Source: Nocardiopsis prasina DSM 43845 (GTDB lineage Bacteria > Actinomycetota > Actinomycetes > Streptosporangiales > Streptosporangiaceae). Taken from it: a stretch of DNA of 48,593 bases. Positions 1-14,480 of this stretch are shown here, piece after piece. The notes under the pieces are model-generated. The model was not told the origin of the DNA, ran no database searches, and saw only the letters and a program-made list of their open reading frames with translations. The first letter of the stretch is position 1. The number at the start of each line of letters is the position of its first letter. The stretch covers positions 11,277-59,869 of the forward strand of contig NZ_ANAE01000151.1 of assembly GCF_000341265.1 (NCBI RefSeq). Direction: 5' to 3'. The translations under genes and the position numbers were made by a program.

Positions 1-740
1 CCACGCTGAAGCGGTTGCTGTGGGAGGCCTGCGGCGCGCAGGGCGTGGTCCTCCGAGAGCGCGAGGCGCCGAAGCTCTCCGCCCTCGCGAGCTCGTACGA
101 CCTCGTGGTCTGCGCGGACGGCGCGGGATCGATGGCGGACCGGGCCGGTTTCACCACGACTGTCGAGGAGGTCGGCCCGCCCTATGCCTGGCTCGGTCTC
201 GACCAGGCGCTCGGCGAACTGAACTTCCTCGGGGTGTCGGCGGTCGACGGCTGTTACATGGCGCACGCCTACCCGTTCAGCGACTCCGCCAGTACCTTTC
301 TGGTGGAAGGGGCCAGGGCGCTCGGACCGGCCGATCTCTCCGTCTTTTTCGGCCTCCCCGTTCGCCCTGATCCGGTTCGGGAGAACCTGATATGGCGTAG
401 ATTCCGAGAACGGACGGTGCGTCCGTGGTCCCGCAGTAACATCGTACTTGTCGGTGACGCCGCGCACACCGTTCATTACTCGATCGGCAGCGGTACGCAC
501 CTGGCTTTCGAAGACGCTTTCGTGCTGGTGGAAAGCATTGCCGTCGCTGACCACCTCCCCCGCGCGCTGTCCGTGTATGAGGAGACCCGTCGACCCGTCG
601 TCGAGCGGTTCCAGGAACAGGGCAGAACTAGCGCCGCATGGTTTTCCCAGGTGGAAGACGTGTTCGATCTTCCGTTGAGCCGGTTCGCGGCCAGCCTCCT
701 GACCAGAGGGGGGAGCTTCGGGCGTGACGCCTGGACGTGA
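1..740 (+). CDS. FAD-dependent aromatic hydroxylase, C-terminal part (5' end outside window)
   Basis: The frame is open from base 3 to the TGA at 738-740 and has no convincing start, so the gene begins left of the window and the N-terminal FAD-binding GxGxxG is missing. About 245 residues remain. The flavin-hydroxylase motif GDAAHTVHYSIGSGTHLAFED (bases about 453-515) has the wording typical of anthraniloyl-CoA and salicyloyl-CoA monooxygenases, in which substrates are carried as thioesters. SibG of the sibiromycin pathway is a flavin hydroxylase of an NRPS-bound anthranilate, and a similar role is inferred here. It is the first visible gene of a plus-strand run leading into the NRPS genes. 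The family is fairly sure; the substrate is inferred from context. Confidence 0.8.
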   Translation, partial: TLKRLLWEACGAQGVVLREREAPKLSALASSYDLVVCADGAGSMADRAGFTTTVEEVGPPYAWLGLDQALGELNFLGVSAVDGCYMAHAYPFSDSASTFLVEGARALGPADLSVFFGLPVRPDPVRENLIWRRFRERTVRPWSRSNIVLVGDAAHTVHYSIGSGTHLAFEDAFVLVESIAVADHLPRALSVYEETRRPVVERFQEQGRTSAAWFSQVEDVFDLPLSRFAASLLTRGGSFGRDAWT

Positions 741-837
741 CCCCCGCCGTGATCTCGGTACTCGGACCCCAGGGAGTCGCCGGAGTCACCGATCTCGTGA
801 ATGACCAGAAATAATCCATGAAAGAAGGTAGAACACG

Positions 838-3141
838 GTGAACAGTACGAGGCCGGCACTCATCATCCACGGGGCCCGTGCGAACAACCTGAACGGTGTC
901 ACCGTGCGAGTCCCCTCGCCCGCACTGACCGTGGTAACCGGAGTATCCGGATCAGGGAAGTCGTCACTGATATTCGAGACGATCGCCAAAGAATCACAAC
1001 GGCAGCTCAACGAGGTCTTCCCGCTTTTCATTCGGAACCGGCTCCCGAAGTTCGAACGCCCCGATTTCGAATACATCGAGAACCTCTCCCCGGCCATCGT
1101 CGTCGACCAGCGCGCTCTGGGGCGCAACGCGCGCTCCACGGTCGGCACCCTCACCGAGGTCCAGCCGATGCTGCGCGTCCTGTTCTCCCGGCACGGAAGT
1201 CCGAGCGCTGGCGAGTCGACCGCCTACTCGTTCAACGCGCCCGAGGGGATGTGCCCGGAGTGCGAGGGGCTGGGCCAAGTGCTGAGCCTGGACGTCGACC
1301 GGTTGCTGGACCGGTCCAAGTCGCTGAACGAAGGCGCCATCCAGCACCCCAACTTCGCCGTCGGCACGAACTACTGGAAGCGCTACGCGACGGCCCACTT
1401 CCACGGCGACCAGTCCGGTTCCCGCCTCGGCGAGCCACTGTTCGACTCCGACCTCCCGCTGAGGGACTACTCCGAGGACAAGCTCGAACTCCTGCTGCAC
1501 GGCGGCGGCTTCCAGACCGCCCGGCCCGACGAGTTCGGCAACGTCTCGGTGAACGACTACGAAGGCCTCGTGGAGCGGTTCACCCGGCGGTACGTCAAGC
1601 CGGGCCTGGACTCGCTGAAGGCCAAGGAACGCAAGTACGTCGAGAAGGTCGTCGACATGGCGGCCTGTTCCTCCTGCGGCGGCACTCGGCTCTCCAGAGC
1701 CGTCCTCGACTCGCGCATCGACGGACGCAACATCGCCGACCTCTCGGCGATGCAGGTGACCGAGCTCTTGGACACGCTCGTCGCGATGGAGGCCACGATC
1801 GGCGACGCCTCGCTCCTCGCGCAGCCGATCGCCGCGTTGCGGCGCATGGAGACGGTCGGGCTCGGCTACCTCTCCCTCGACCGTTCCTCCCTGACCCTCA
1901 GCGGCGGCGAGGGGCAGCGCCTGAAGACCGTGCGCCACCTCGGATCGAGCCTGACCGGCATGATCTACGTGTTCGACGAGCCCAGCACCGGCCTGCACCC
2001 CCGTGACGTCGAGCGGCTGATCGCGCTGCTGTACCAGCTGCGGGACAAGGGAAACATCGTCCTCGTCGTCGAGCACAACCGAGCGGTCATCGAGGCCGCC
2101 GACCACGTGATCGACATCGGTCCCGGCGCTGGCAAGCACGGCGGAACGGTCGTCTTCGAGGGCACCCCGGCCGAACTCGCCGCGAGCGACACCGCCACCG
2201 GCACAGGGCTGCGCGAACCGCTCCCGGCCTCCAGGGCGCGCCGCTTCGACGCCCACCTCCCGGTCCGGTCCGCCAACCTGCACAACCTGCGCGACGTCGA
2301 CGTCGACTTCCCCCTGGGCGTCCTCACGGCTGTGACCGGAGTCGCCGGTTCGGGGAAGAGCTCGCTGACCACCCAGGTGCTGCCCAAGCAGAACCCCGGC
2401 GTCGTCGTCATCGACCAGAGCGCGGTCGGCATCAACCCCCGGTCTACCCCCGCGACCTACGCCAAGATCTGGGACCACATCCGCCAGGAGTTCGCGCGTG
2501 TGCACGGGGTCAAACCCGGCCTGTTCAGCTTCAACGCCGAGGGCGCCTGCCCGACCTGCAAGGGGCGCGGGAGCGTGACCAGTGACATGGCCTACCTCGA
2601 CCCCGTCACGGTCACGTGCGAGACGTGCGGTGGCGGGCGTTTCCACCCTGACGTGCTGCAGTACCGGTTGTACGGCCGTACGGTCACCGAGTTGCTGGAG
2701 ACGACCGTGGAGGAGGCCGTCGAGCAGATCGGCGGAACGGTCAGGGAGCGGCTGAAGGCCTTCGTGGACGTCGGGTTGGGCTACCTCACCCTCGGTCGTT
2801 CGCTGTCCGAACTCTCCGGTGGCGAGCGGCAGCGCGTGAAGCTCGCGAGCCGGCTCACCGACAACGGGCGGATCTTCGTCTTCGACGAACCGACCTCAGG
2901 ACTGCACATGGCCGACGTGCGCAACCTGGTCGCCCTGTTCCACCGCATCATCGACGCGGGCAACACGGTGATCGTCATCGAACACGACCTCGACGTGGTG
3001 CGGCTTTCCGACTGGGTGATCGATCTCGGGCCGGGCGCGGGACACGAGGGGGGCAGGGTCGTCTTCACCGGTCGGCCGGAGGACCTGGCCACTGATGAGG
3101 ACAGTCTGACCGGAAGGTACTTGGCCAAGGAGCTGGTCTAA
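838..3141 (+). CDS. UvrA-like (DrrC-type) ABC ATPase, DNA-damage self-resistance
   Basis: This 767-residue protein has two ABC ATPase halves: Walker [11 protein letters not shown] near 35-44 and [10 protein letters not shown] near 501-510, signatures [10 protein letters not shown] near 354 and [10 protein letters not shown] near 658, and Walker [10 protein letters not shown] and FDEPTSGLH. Cysteine pairs CPEC (about 139), CSSC (about 278), CPTC (about 570) and CETC (about 594) resemble UvrA zinc modules. True UvrA has about 950 residues; the missing length fits loss of the UvrB-binding insertion, as in daunorubicin resistance protein DrrC. Such proteins protect producers of DNA-binding drugs, and PBD clusters carry one. 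The GTG start follows GAAGG. It lies 97 bases after the hydroxylase and 43 before the NRPS start, probably in one operon. Family certain; resistance role inferred. Confidence 0.93.
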   Translation: MNSTRPALIIHGARANNLNGVTVRVPSPALTVVTGVSGSGKSSLIFETIAKESQRQLNEVFPLFIRNRLPKFERPDFEYIENLSPAIVVDQRALGRNARSTVGTLTEVQPMLRVLFSRHGSPSAGESTAYSFNAPEGMCPECEGLGQVLSLDVDRLLDRSKSLNEGAIQHPNFAVGTNYWKRYATAHFHGDQSGSRLGEPLFDSDLPLRDYSEDKLELLLHGGGFQTARPDEFGNVSVNDYEGLVERFTRRYVKPGLDSLKAKERKYVEKVVDMAACSSCGGTRLSRAVLDSRIDGRNIADLSAMQVTELLDTLVAMEATIGDASLLAQPIAALRRMETVGLGYLSLDRSSLTLSGGEGQRLKTVRHLGSSLTGMIYVFDEPSTGLHPRDVERLIALLYQLRDKGNIVLVVEHNRAVIEAADHVIDIGPGAGKHGGTVVFEGTPAELAASDTATGTGLREPLPASRARRFDAHLPVRSANLHNLRDVDVDFPLGVLTAVTGVAGSGKSSLTTQVLPKQNPGVVVIDQSAVGINPRSTPATYAKIWDHIRQEFARVHGVKPGLFSFNAEGACPTCKGRGSVTSDMAYLDPVTVTCETCGGGRFHPDVLQYRLYGRTVTELLETTVEEAVEQIGGTVRERLKAFVDVGLGYLTLGRSLSELSGGERQRVKLASRLTDNGRIFVFDEPTSGLHMADVRNLVALFHRIIDAGNTVIVIEHDLDVVRLSDWVIDLGPGAGHEGGRVVFTGRPEDLATDEDSLTGRYLAKELV

Positions 3142-3184
3142 CCCCATGAGCGATCCCGAGCAGAGCTGTGATGGAGGAGTGGGA

Positions 3185-4989
3185 ATGCTGTCGACGACCA
3201 CACTCGGACGACCGGAGGTCGTCACCTCGGAGACGATCACCGGCGCGTTCGCGAGGACGGCACGGGACCAGGCGCACTGTGAGGCGATCACGGACGGCCT
3301 GCGGACCCTGACGTACGGGGAGCTTGACGCGGGCACCGACCGGATCGCCCTGGCTCTCTCCGCCCGGGGGCTGCGGCCGGGGCAGCACGTGGGCGTCCAC
3401 CTCGACCGAAGCCTTGCCACCTACCAGCTCTTCCTCGGCATCCTCAAGGCCGGGCTCGTCGTCGTCCCGTTCAACCCCGCCCATCCGCCCGAGTACAAGG
3501 CGCGGATGTATGAGGCCGCCGAGCCCGCTCTCATGGTGGTCGGCGACCGCCCGGCCGAAGCGCCCTGGGAGGAGGCCCTGCCGGTCGCAGACCTGCTGGC
3601 CGAGGCGGCCGCGGCTCCGGCCGGGCCGCCCTCGGTCGAGCCGAGCCCGGACGCCCCGGCCTTCGTCCTGTTCACCTCCGGATCGACCGGGGTGCCCAAG
3701 GGGGTCGTGATCGCGCACCGCGGCATCGCCAGGGTCTCCCGGCACCTGACCGACTACACCCCCGGGCCGGGCGACAGGTTCCTGCAACTCGCACAGCCGA
3801 GCTTCGCGGCGTCGACCACCGACATCTGGACCTGCCTGCTACGCGGCGGAAGGCTCATGGTCGCCCCGCAGGAGGTCCCCGCACTTCGGGAGCTCGCCGA
3901 GCTGATCATCCGTGACCGGACCACGGTGCTGAACCTGCCCGTCGGACTCTTCAACCTCCTGGTCGAGCACCATCCGGAGACCGTCGCACGGGCCAGGTGG
4001 GTGATCGTCAGCGGGGACTTCCCGTCCACCGCGCACCTGGAACGGGCCCTCGGCGTCATGGAGGGCGCGTTGTTCAACGCCTTCGGCTGTACGGAGAACT
4101 CCGCGCTCACCGCGGTCCACCGGGTCACCGCCGCGGACCTGTCCACGGGGGACGTCCCCGTCGGCCGCCCGATGCCCACGGTGGAGTTGTCCGTCCGGGA
4201 CGAGCACTTCGAGGAGTGCCCGCCGGGTCGGATCGGTGAGTTCTGCATCGCCGGGGAGGGACTGGCCCTGGGCTACCTCAACGACCGGGAGCTCACCGGG
4301 GAGAAGTTCGTGAGGCACGGCGGCCGACGGCTGCTGCGCACCGGAGACCTGGCCAAATGGACCGAGGAGGGCGAGATCGTGCTCGGCGGGCGCGGCGACC
4401 AGATGCTGAAGGTCCGGGGGTACCGGGTGGAGCCCCGCCACGTGGAGGTGACCGCGGAGGCCTTCCCGGGTGTGGCCCGGGCCGTAGTCCAGGCGCCCGT
4501 CGGCGACGGGGCCTCGGAACGACTCGTGCTGTGGTGCACGGCCGATCCCGGGGCCGAGGGGAGCCAGGTCAGTGAGCACGCCCTCATGACCCACCTGCGC
4601 GAGAGGCTGCCGGACTACATGGTTCCGACGACCGTGACGCTCCTCGACTCGTTCCCCCTGAACGCCAACGGCAAGGTCGACCGGGGCGAGCTGCGCACTC
4701 GGCTCGCTTCGGTCGAACAGGGGACCGGGCGAAACGGGGAACGGCCTCCGAAGGACCGACTCGCCGAGACCGTCCGGTCGACGCTTGCCGCCGTGATGGA
4801 CCGCCAGGGCCTGGGCGCCGACGAGGCGCTCCTGGAGGCCGGGGTCACGTCGCTGCACCTGATCGACCTTGGCTCCCGGCTCGACGACGTGGTGGGCGTC
4901 TCGTTGTCCCCCAGTGACATTCTCGACGCGGGCACGGTGACCGGTGTCGCCGCTCTGATCCGGGCCCGGCGCCGTGGAGGTGATTCCAG

Positions 4990-4993
<4 letters not shown>
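3185..4993 (+). CDS. NRPS loading protein, adenylation-PCP didomain (predicted anthranilate-activating)
   Basis: About 602 residues form an AMP-binding domain and a C-terminal carrier domain. Core motifs are [12 protein letters not shown] (about 162), AFGCTEN (about 298), LRTGDL (about 383), [14 protein letters not shown] (about 403) and NGKVD (about 494). The carrier motif [10 protein letters not shown] holds the phosphopantetheine Ser near 555. Motif A4 reads FAASTTDIW where alpha-amino-acid adenylation domains read FDxS, so the Asp that binds the alpha-amino group is Ala (codon 3806-3808). This is usual for aryl-acid activators and fits the anthranilate-loading A-PCP protein of PBD pathways. 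I chose ATG 3185, 5 bases after GGAGGAG; ATG 3146 is an in-frame alternative. The stop overlaps the next start as ATGA, so the two NRPS proteins are translationally coupled. Confidence 0.92.
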
Positions 4994-9394
<4,401 letters not shown>

Positions 9395-9402
<8 letters not shown>

Positions 9403-10780
9403 AGAACGCAGGTACTCAGCGGTGATCGTCGGCGCGGGGCCGGTCGGGTGCGCCCTGGCCACGCTGCTCCGGGGCCAGGGGATCGAGGTCGATCTCCTGG
9501 AACGGACCTCAGCGTCCGGTCCGGTCGGCAGCGGCCACTCCTTCAACCTCACGCTCACCTCGCGCGGGCTCTCCGCTCTCCCCCACGAGGTCAGGCGCCG
9601 CCTCTACCACCAGGGAGCGGTACTGACCAAACGGATCATCCACCACCGGGACGGCGCGGTCTCCACACAGCCGTACGGGACCGCGGACACCCACCATCTG
9701 CTGTCCATCCCCCGCAACGTCCTCCAGGACCTGCTGCGCGACCAGGCGGTCCGCGCCGGGGCGCGGATCCACTACGAGCGCGAGTGCGTCGAAGTGGACG
9801 CGGCCCGGGCCGCGGTGACGGTGCGTTCCGGAGACGGCCACAGGGCCCGGTTCCAGGGGGACCTGCTCATCGGCTGCGACGGCGCCAACAGCGCGGTCCG
9901 CGACGCCATCGCCGCCTCCGCTCCGACGCACATGCGGGTCACCCGCAGGTCCATCGCGCACGGGCACGCGGAGATCACCATGGACTACGCGGACGCCGAT
10001 CCGAGCGGTCTGCACCTGTGGCCGCGGGGCGACCACTTCCTCCAGGCACAGCCCAACCGCGAACAGACGTTCACCACGAGCCTGTTCAAGCCGATGGCCG
10101 GACGCGACCGAAGGTCCCACTTCCGCGGACTCGACTCGGCCGACGCGGTCCGCGACTACTGCTCGACCGAGTTCCCGGACGTGTTCGACCGGATGACCCA
10201 GGTCGGAAGCGGTCTCATGGCCCGCCTGCCGACGCGGCTCCGGACGGTCGACTGCGCGCCCTACCACCACGCCCGCGTGGTGCTCGTGGGGGACGCCGCG
10301 CACACGGTCGTCCCCTTCTACGGCCAGGGGGTCAACTGCAGTTTCGAGGACGCCGCCACCCTGGCCGCCCTCCTCGAGAAGTTCCGCCTCACCGACGAGA
10401 GCGAGGTCGGCGCGGTCACGGAGCTCGTCGCCAGGGAGTACAGCGACGTGCGGGTCAGGGCCGGGCACGCGCTCGCCGAACTGTCCCTGGACAACCTGAG
10501 GGAGCTGTCGGCCCACGTCGACGACTCGGCCTTCCTGGCCCGTAGGTCGTTGGAGCGGCGGCTCCACCAAGAGCACCCGGAGTTGTACACACCGCTCTAC
10601 CAGTTGGTGGCGTTCACCTCCGTCCCCTACAACGAGGCCCGGCACATGTACCGCGAGACGAACGCAGTGCTGGACAAGCTGTGCGCGGGGCGGGATCTCC
10701 ACCGGGAAAGGGAGCAGATCATCGGCGAGTTCGCCCGGGCCCGTGAGGGCTGGCTGAGCCTGTCCGGCACCCCGACCTGA
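9395..10780 (+). CDS. kynurenine 3-monooxygenase-like FAD hydroxylase
   Basis: This 461-residue flavoprotein has an N-terminal GAGPVGCA (13-20), a GCDGANSAVR segment, and GDAAHTVVPFYGQGVNCSFED near 298-318. Marks of kynurenine 3-monooxygenase rather than generic PHBH enzymes are GHSFNLTLTSRGLSAL near the N-terminus, LHLWPRGDHFLQAQPN, TTSLFKP, and the late VRAGHALAELSLDNLRELS, which parallels the DAHAIxDLAxxNYxEM segment of that family. The expected reaction is L-kynurenine to 3-hydroxykynurenine, the route to 3-hydroxyanthranilate in several PBDs. The ATG overlaps the NRPS stop by 8 bases, so it is probably co-translated. It may act on a related kynurenine or anthranilate. Family assignment is strong. 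Confidence 0.9.
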
Positions 10781-10854
10781 CAGCCGCGCGGCAGCCATGC
10801 GCCCGGCCCGTCCCTGACCGGCGCTCCGAAGCCGTCGTGGTACGCGCGAAGGGC

Positions 10855-11832
<978 letters not shown>

Positions 11833-11903
11833 CGCTTGTCCTGAGCCTTTCCATGCCTTGCGCAACCCCGCCGGGCGGCGTGGGACGCGGCGGGTGAGGG
11901 GGG

Positions 11904-12968
11904 TCAGGTGCTGATCCGCACCTGGCTGTGGTCACCGAGCACGAGTCGGTGCGCCCGCGGTGTGGGAGGGGCGGGGACGATCTGCGACTCCCGACCGATG
12001 AGGGAGCGCTCGATACGGCGCATCCCCTCGATCGAGGCCCCGCGGAGCACGATGGAGTACTCGATCTCGCTCGCGTTGATCCGGCAGCCGCCCTCGATGG
12101 ACGTGAACGGTCCGATGTAGGAATCGTGGATGACCGCGTCCGGTCCCACGGTCACGGGACCGACGATGCGCGAGCGGACCACCTGGGCGCCCTCGGCCAC
12201 GGCCACGCGCCCGACCAGGTCGCTCTCGGTGACGGAGCCCGCGATCTGCGGCTCCAACGTCTCCAGGACGTTCCGGTTCACCTCCAACATGTCGTCCACG
12301 TTCCCGGTGTCCTTCCAGTAGCCGGTGATGGTGGTGGAGTCCACCCGCTCGCCCGCGTCGATCAGCCCCTGGATGGCGTCGGTGATCTCCAGTTCGCCGC
12401 GAACGGAGGGTTTGAGGTGCGTGACGATCCCGTGGACGGCGGGCGTGAACATGTACACTCCGGCCAGCGCGAGGTCGCTCTTGGGGTGGGTCGGTTTCTC
12501 CTCCAGTCCCACCACCTGGCCGGCGGCGTCCAGTTCGGCCACGCCGAACGCCTGGGGCGTGCTGGTGTGGGTCAGCATGAGTTGGGCGGCGGGGCGGAGC
12601 CGGCGGAAGCGGGCGGCCAGGTCGGCGAAGCCGCCGACGATGAAGTTGTCGCCCAGGTACATGACGAAGTCGTCGTCGCCCAGGTACTCGCGAGCGATGA
12701 GGACACCGTGCGCCAGCCCCAGCGGGGCCTCCTGTCGCAGGTAGGTTACTTCGAGGCCGAAACGGCTGCCGTCTCCGACGGCCTCCTCGATCTCGGCGGC
12801 GGTATCCCCGGTCACGATTCCGATTTCACGCACTCCGGCTGCGGAGATCGACTCTAAGCCGTAGAACAGTACAGGTTTGTTGGCGACGGGGACGAGTTGT
12901 TTCGCGGAGGTGTGGGTGATAGGGCGCAGCCGCGACCCGGACCCGCCAGCCAGTACCAGAGCCTTCAT
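11904..12968 (-). CDS. rmlA: glucose-1-phosphate thymidylyltransferase, long (StrD-like) form
   Basis: This 354-residue nucleotidyltransferase makes dTDP-glucose from dTTP and glucose-1-phosphate. The N-terminal signature is LAGGSGSRLRPIT (residues 6-18), followed by the substrate-site pieces APLGLAHGV and YLGDNFI. The C-terminal third has hexapeptide-like repeats (IVGPVTVGPDAVIHDSYIGP), as in the roughly 355-residue antibiotic-cluster form StrD rather than the roughly 290-residue RmlA. ATG 12968 follows GAGGAGG. It is the first gene of a two-gene unit with rmlB, transcribed away from the methyltransferase gene, with an AT-rich region between. Presence of both dTDP-sugar genes in a PBD-type cluster recalls sibiromycin. 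Confidence 0.93.
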   Translation of the reverse strand: MKALVLAGGSGSRLRPITHTSAKQLVPVANKPVLFYGLESISAAGVREIGIVTGDTAAEIEEAVGDGSRFGLEVTYLRQEAPLGLAHGVLIAREYLGDDDFVMYLGDNFIVGGFADLAARFRRLRPAAQLMLTHTSTPQAFGVAELDAAGQVVGLEEKPTHPKSDLALAGVYMFTPAVHGIVTHLKPSVRGELEITDAIQGLIDAGERVDSTTITGYWKDTGNVDDMLEVNRNVLETLEPQIAGSVTESDLVGRVAVAEGAQVVRSRIVGPVTVGPDAVIHDSYIGPFTSIEGGCRINASEIEYSIVLRGASIEGMRRIERSLIGRESQIVPAPPTPRAHRLVLGDHSQVRIST

Positions 12969-13280
12969 GGGCTGAGGGCCTCCTCAGGAGTCGAAGGGGT
13001 GGTCTAAGGGTTATCCTTTCCCTCCTGTTCGGGGAGATTCCATCAAGGAAACTGAAGATATTCTCAAGACTTTCTTCTACCGTGATTCGGCCAGGTCCCT
13101 CGTGATGTCGCCTGGTGGCGGCCTCGCGTGCTGCTAAGGTGCGACGGCGGCGGGCTCGGTTCCCTGAAAGAGTCTCTTACGGTCCGATGAGTTTTATTTG
13201 TCGGTCAGCTGCTTGTTCCCCTTTGTGTTGAAAGTTACCCTGGGTGCCAATGGTTGTTGGCGAAAGGGGGAGTGCTCGGT
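12969..13280. promoter_or_regulatory. divergent promoter region between rmlA and the methyltransferase gene
   Basis: About 310 bases without a gene, clearly richer in A and T than the flanking genes (notably 13010-13080 and 13185-13250). It must hold promoters for rmlA-rmlB leftwards and the methyltransferase rightwards. I could not place a convincing -35/-10 pair. It contains AGATATTCTCAA at 13056-13067, which recurs with one change (AGGTATTCTCAA) at 17846-17857 in the other AT-rich intergenic region of the cluster, so it is a candidate site for a cluster regulator. Confidence 0.5.
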
Positions 13281-14354
13281 TTGCGTTCCCTGGAGACCCC
13301 GAGGAGTTTCGAATTGGATATGCCGGATCTCATGGAAGTCTGGAATGACGAGCAGATCGGCCCATGGCATTCCTATCACATTTCCGGTATGCCGGAACTG
13401 ATCAGCTCGATGCATCTGTGCATGTCGATCTATGCTTTCGTCGAGTCCGGATGCCTCGAACGGTTGCGCGCCAGGGAATGGGCGTCTCCGGTGGAGATCC
13501 TCGGCGAGGGGGACACTGACACCGGCCGGGGGTTCCTTCGGTACCTGCGGGTGTGCGGCGTCCTGGACCGGAGGGAGGGGTGCTACCGGCTGTCTCCGAA
13601 GGGGACCCTCCTCACCAGTGAGATCTCGCTGGCCCGGCTCGGCTTCTATCTTGAGGCGTACGCACCCGTCACCGCCAGGATGACCGACCTGATCACGAAC
13701 AAGGTCGAGTACGGGCGCGACGTGACCCGGGCGGGCGGAGCGCTCAGCCGTCACTCCGGAACCGTCGCCACGGTGTCCTACGTGGGACTCGTCGCGGAGG
13801 CCCTCTCGGATCGGCAGCCGCGTCGGATCCTGGACATCGGGTGTGGGGACGGGTCTCTGATCCTCCAGCTGTGCGCACGGCTTCCCGAGCTGTCGGGCGC
13901 GGGAATCGACATCTCCCGCGCCGCCGTCGACAACGCCAGGGCGGACAGCGAACGGGGCGGGCTCGCCGACCGTACGAATTTCGAGGTCGCCGACGCCTTC
14001 GCACCGGACACCTGGTCCGAGAAGGCGGCGGAGGCCGATGTTCTCGTCGGGGTCGGTGTGATGCACGAGCTCTTCCGGGACGGTGAGGACGCGGTGATCG
14101 CGGTCCTCGACCGCCTCGCCGACGTCCTGACCGAGGGGAAGGTGTTCCTGCTCGGGGAGCCGGAGCTGCGCTACGACAACCGGGAAAACGACTCCGACTT
14201 CTTTCTCGTGCACGTCCTGACCGGCCAGGGCATACCGCGGGACCGGACGGCGTGGCTGGACGTGTTCCGGAGGTCGCGGCTGCGATGCGAACGCGTCATC
14301 ACCAATGCCGCCGCGGGGCCGCGCACCTGCTTCTACGAGCTGACCGCGCGCTAG
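13281..14354 (+). CDS. SAM-dependent methyltransferase, O-methyltransferase-like fold with N-terminal dimerisation domain
   Basis: About 357 residues: an N-terminal winged-helix-type dimerisation region (up to about residue 130) and a Rossmann methyltransferase domain with motif I ILDIGCGDGSL (about 183-193) and an acidic motif II region at GAGIDIS. The start is uncertain. AAGGGGGAG at 13263-13271 precedes TTG 13281 by nine bases and is preferred; TTG 13254, TTG 13314 and ATG 13320 are in frame. In sibiromycin, SibL of this broad class C-methylates 3-hydroxykynurenine, and the kynurenine hydroxylase in this cluster makes that role plausible. O-methylation, or C-methylation of the dihydropyrrole precursor as by LmbW, are alternatives. 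It is monocistronic and converges on the gamma-glutamyltransferase gene. Confidence 0.85.
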   Translation: MRSLETPRSFELDMPDLMEVWNDEQIGPWHSYHISGMPELISSMHLCMSIYAFVESGCLERLRAREWASPVEILGEGDTDTGRGFLRYLRVCGVLDRREGCYRLSPKGTLLTSEISLARLGFYLEAYAPVTARMTDLITNKVEYGRDVTRAGGALSRHSGTVATVSYVGLVAEALSDRQPRRILDIGCGDGSLILQLCARLPELSGAGIDISRAAVDNARADSERGGLADRTNFEVADAFAPDTWSEKAAEADVLVGVGVMHELFRDGEDAVIAVLDRLADVLTEGKVFLLGEPELRYDNRENDSDFFLVHVLTGQGIPRDRTAWLDVFRRSRLRCERVITNAAAGPRTCFYELTAR

Positions 14355-14405
14355 CCGCAGACCCAGGGGAGCCGACTCACGGGAGAAGTGGGTTTCGCCC
14401 GTATG

Positions 14406-14449
14406 GAGGGGCGGTGGTGGACGGACGACACCGTCCACCACCGTCCCTC
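14406..14449. terminator. strong bidirectional hairpin between convergent genes
   Basis: Left arm 14406-14424 and right arm 14431-14449 pair over 19 positions (18 Watson-Crick, one G-U) around the six-base loop ACGACA; the inner 13 pairs (CGGTGGTGGACGG) are perfect. It sits between the methyltransferase stop (14354) and the convergent gamma-glutamyltransferase stop (14481). No T-run follows on either strand, as is common for actinomycete terminators. Confidence 0.8.
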
Positions 14450-14480
14450 GTGCGCTCGTCCGGGGATCAGACCGGGGGCC

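Noticed and set aside
994..2646. A 550-codon open frame antisense to the UvrA-like gene
   Set aside because: It is a by-product of GC-rich third positions; the sense protein has full ABC and zinc motifs, and the antisense product is low-complexity with no domain or ribosome site.
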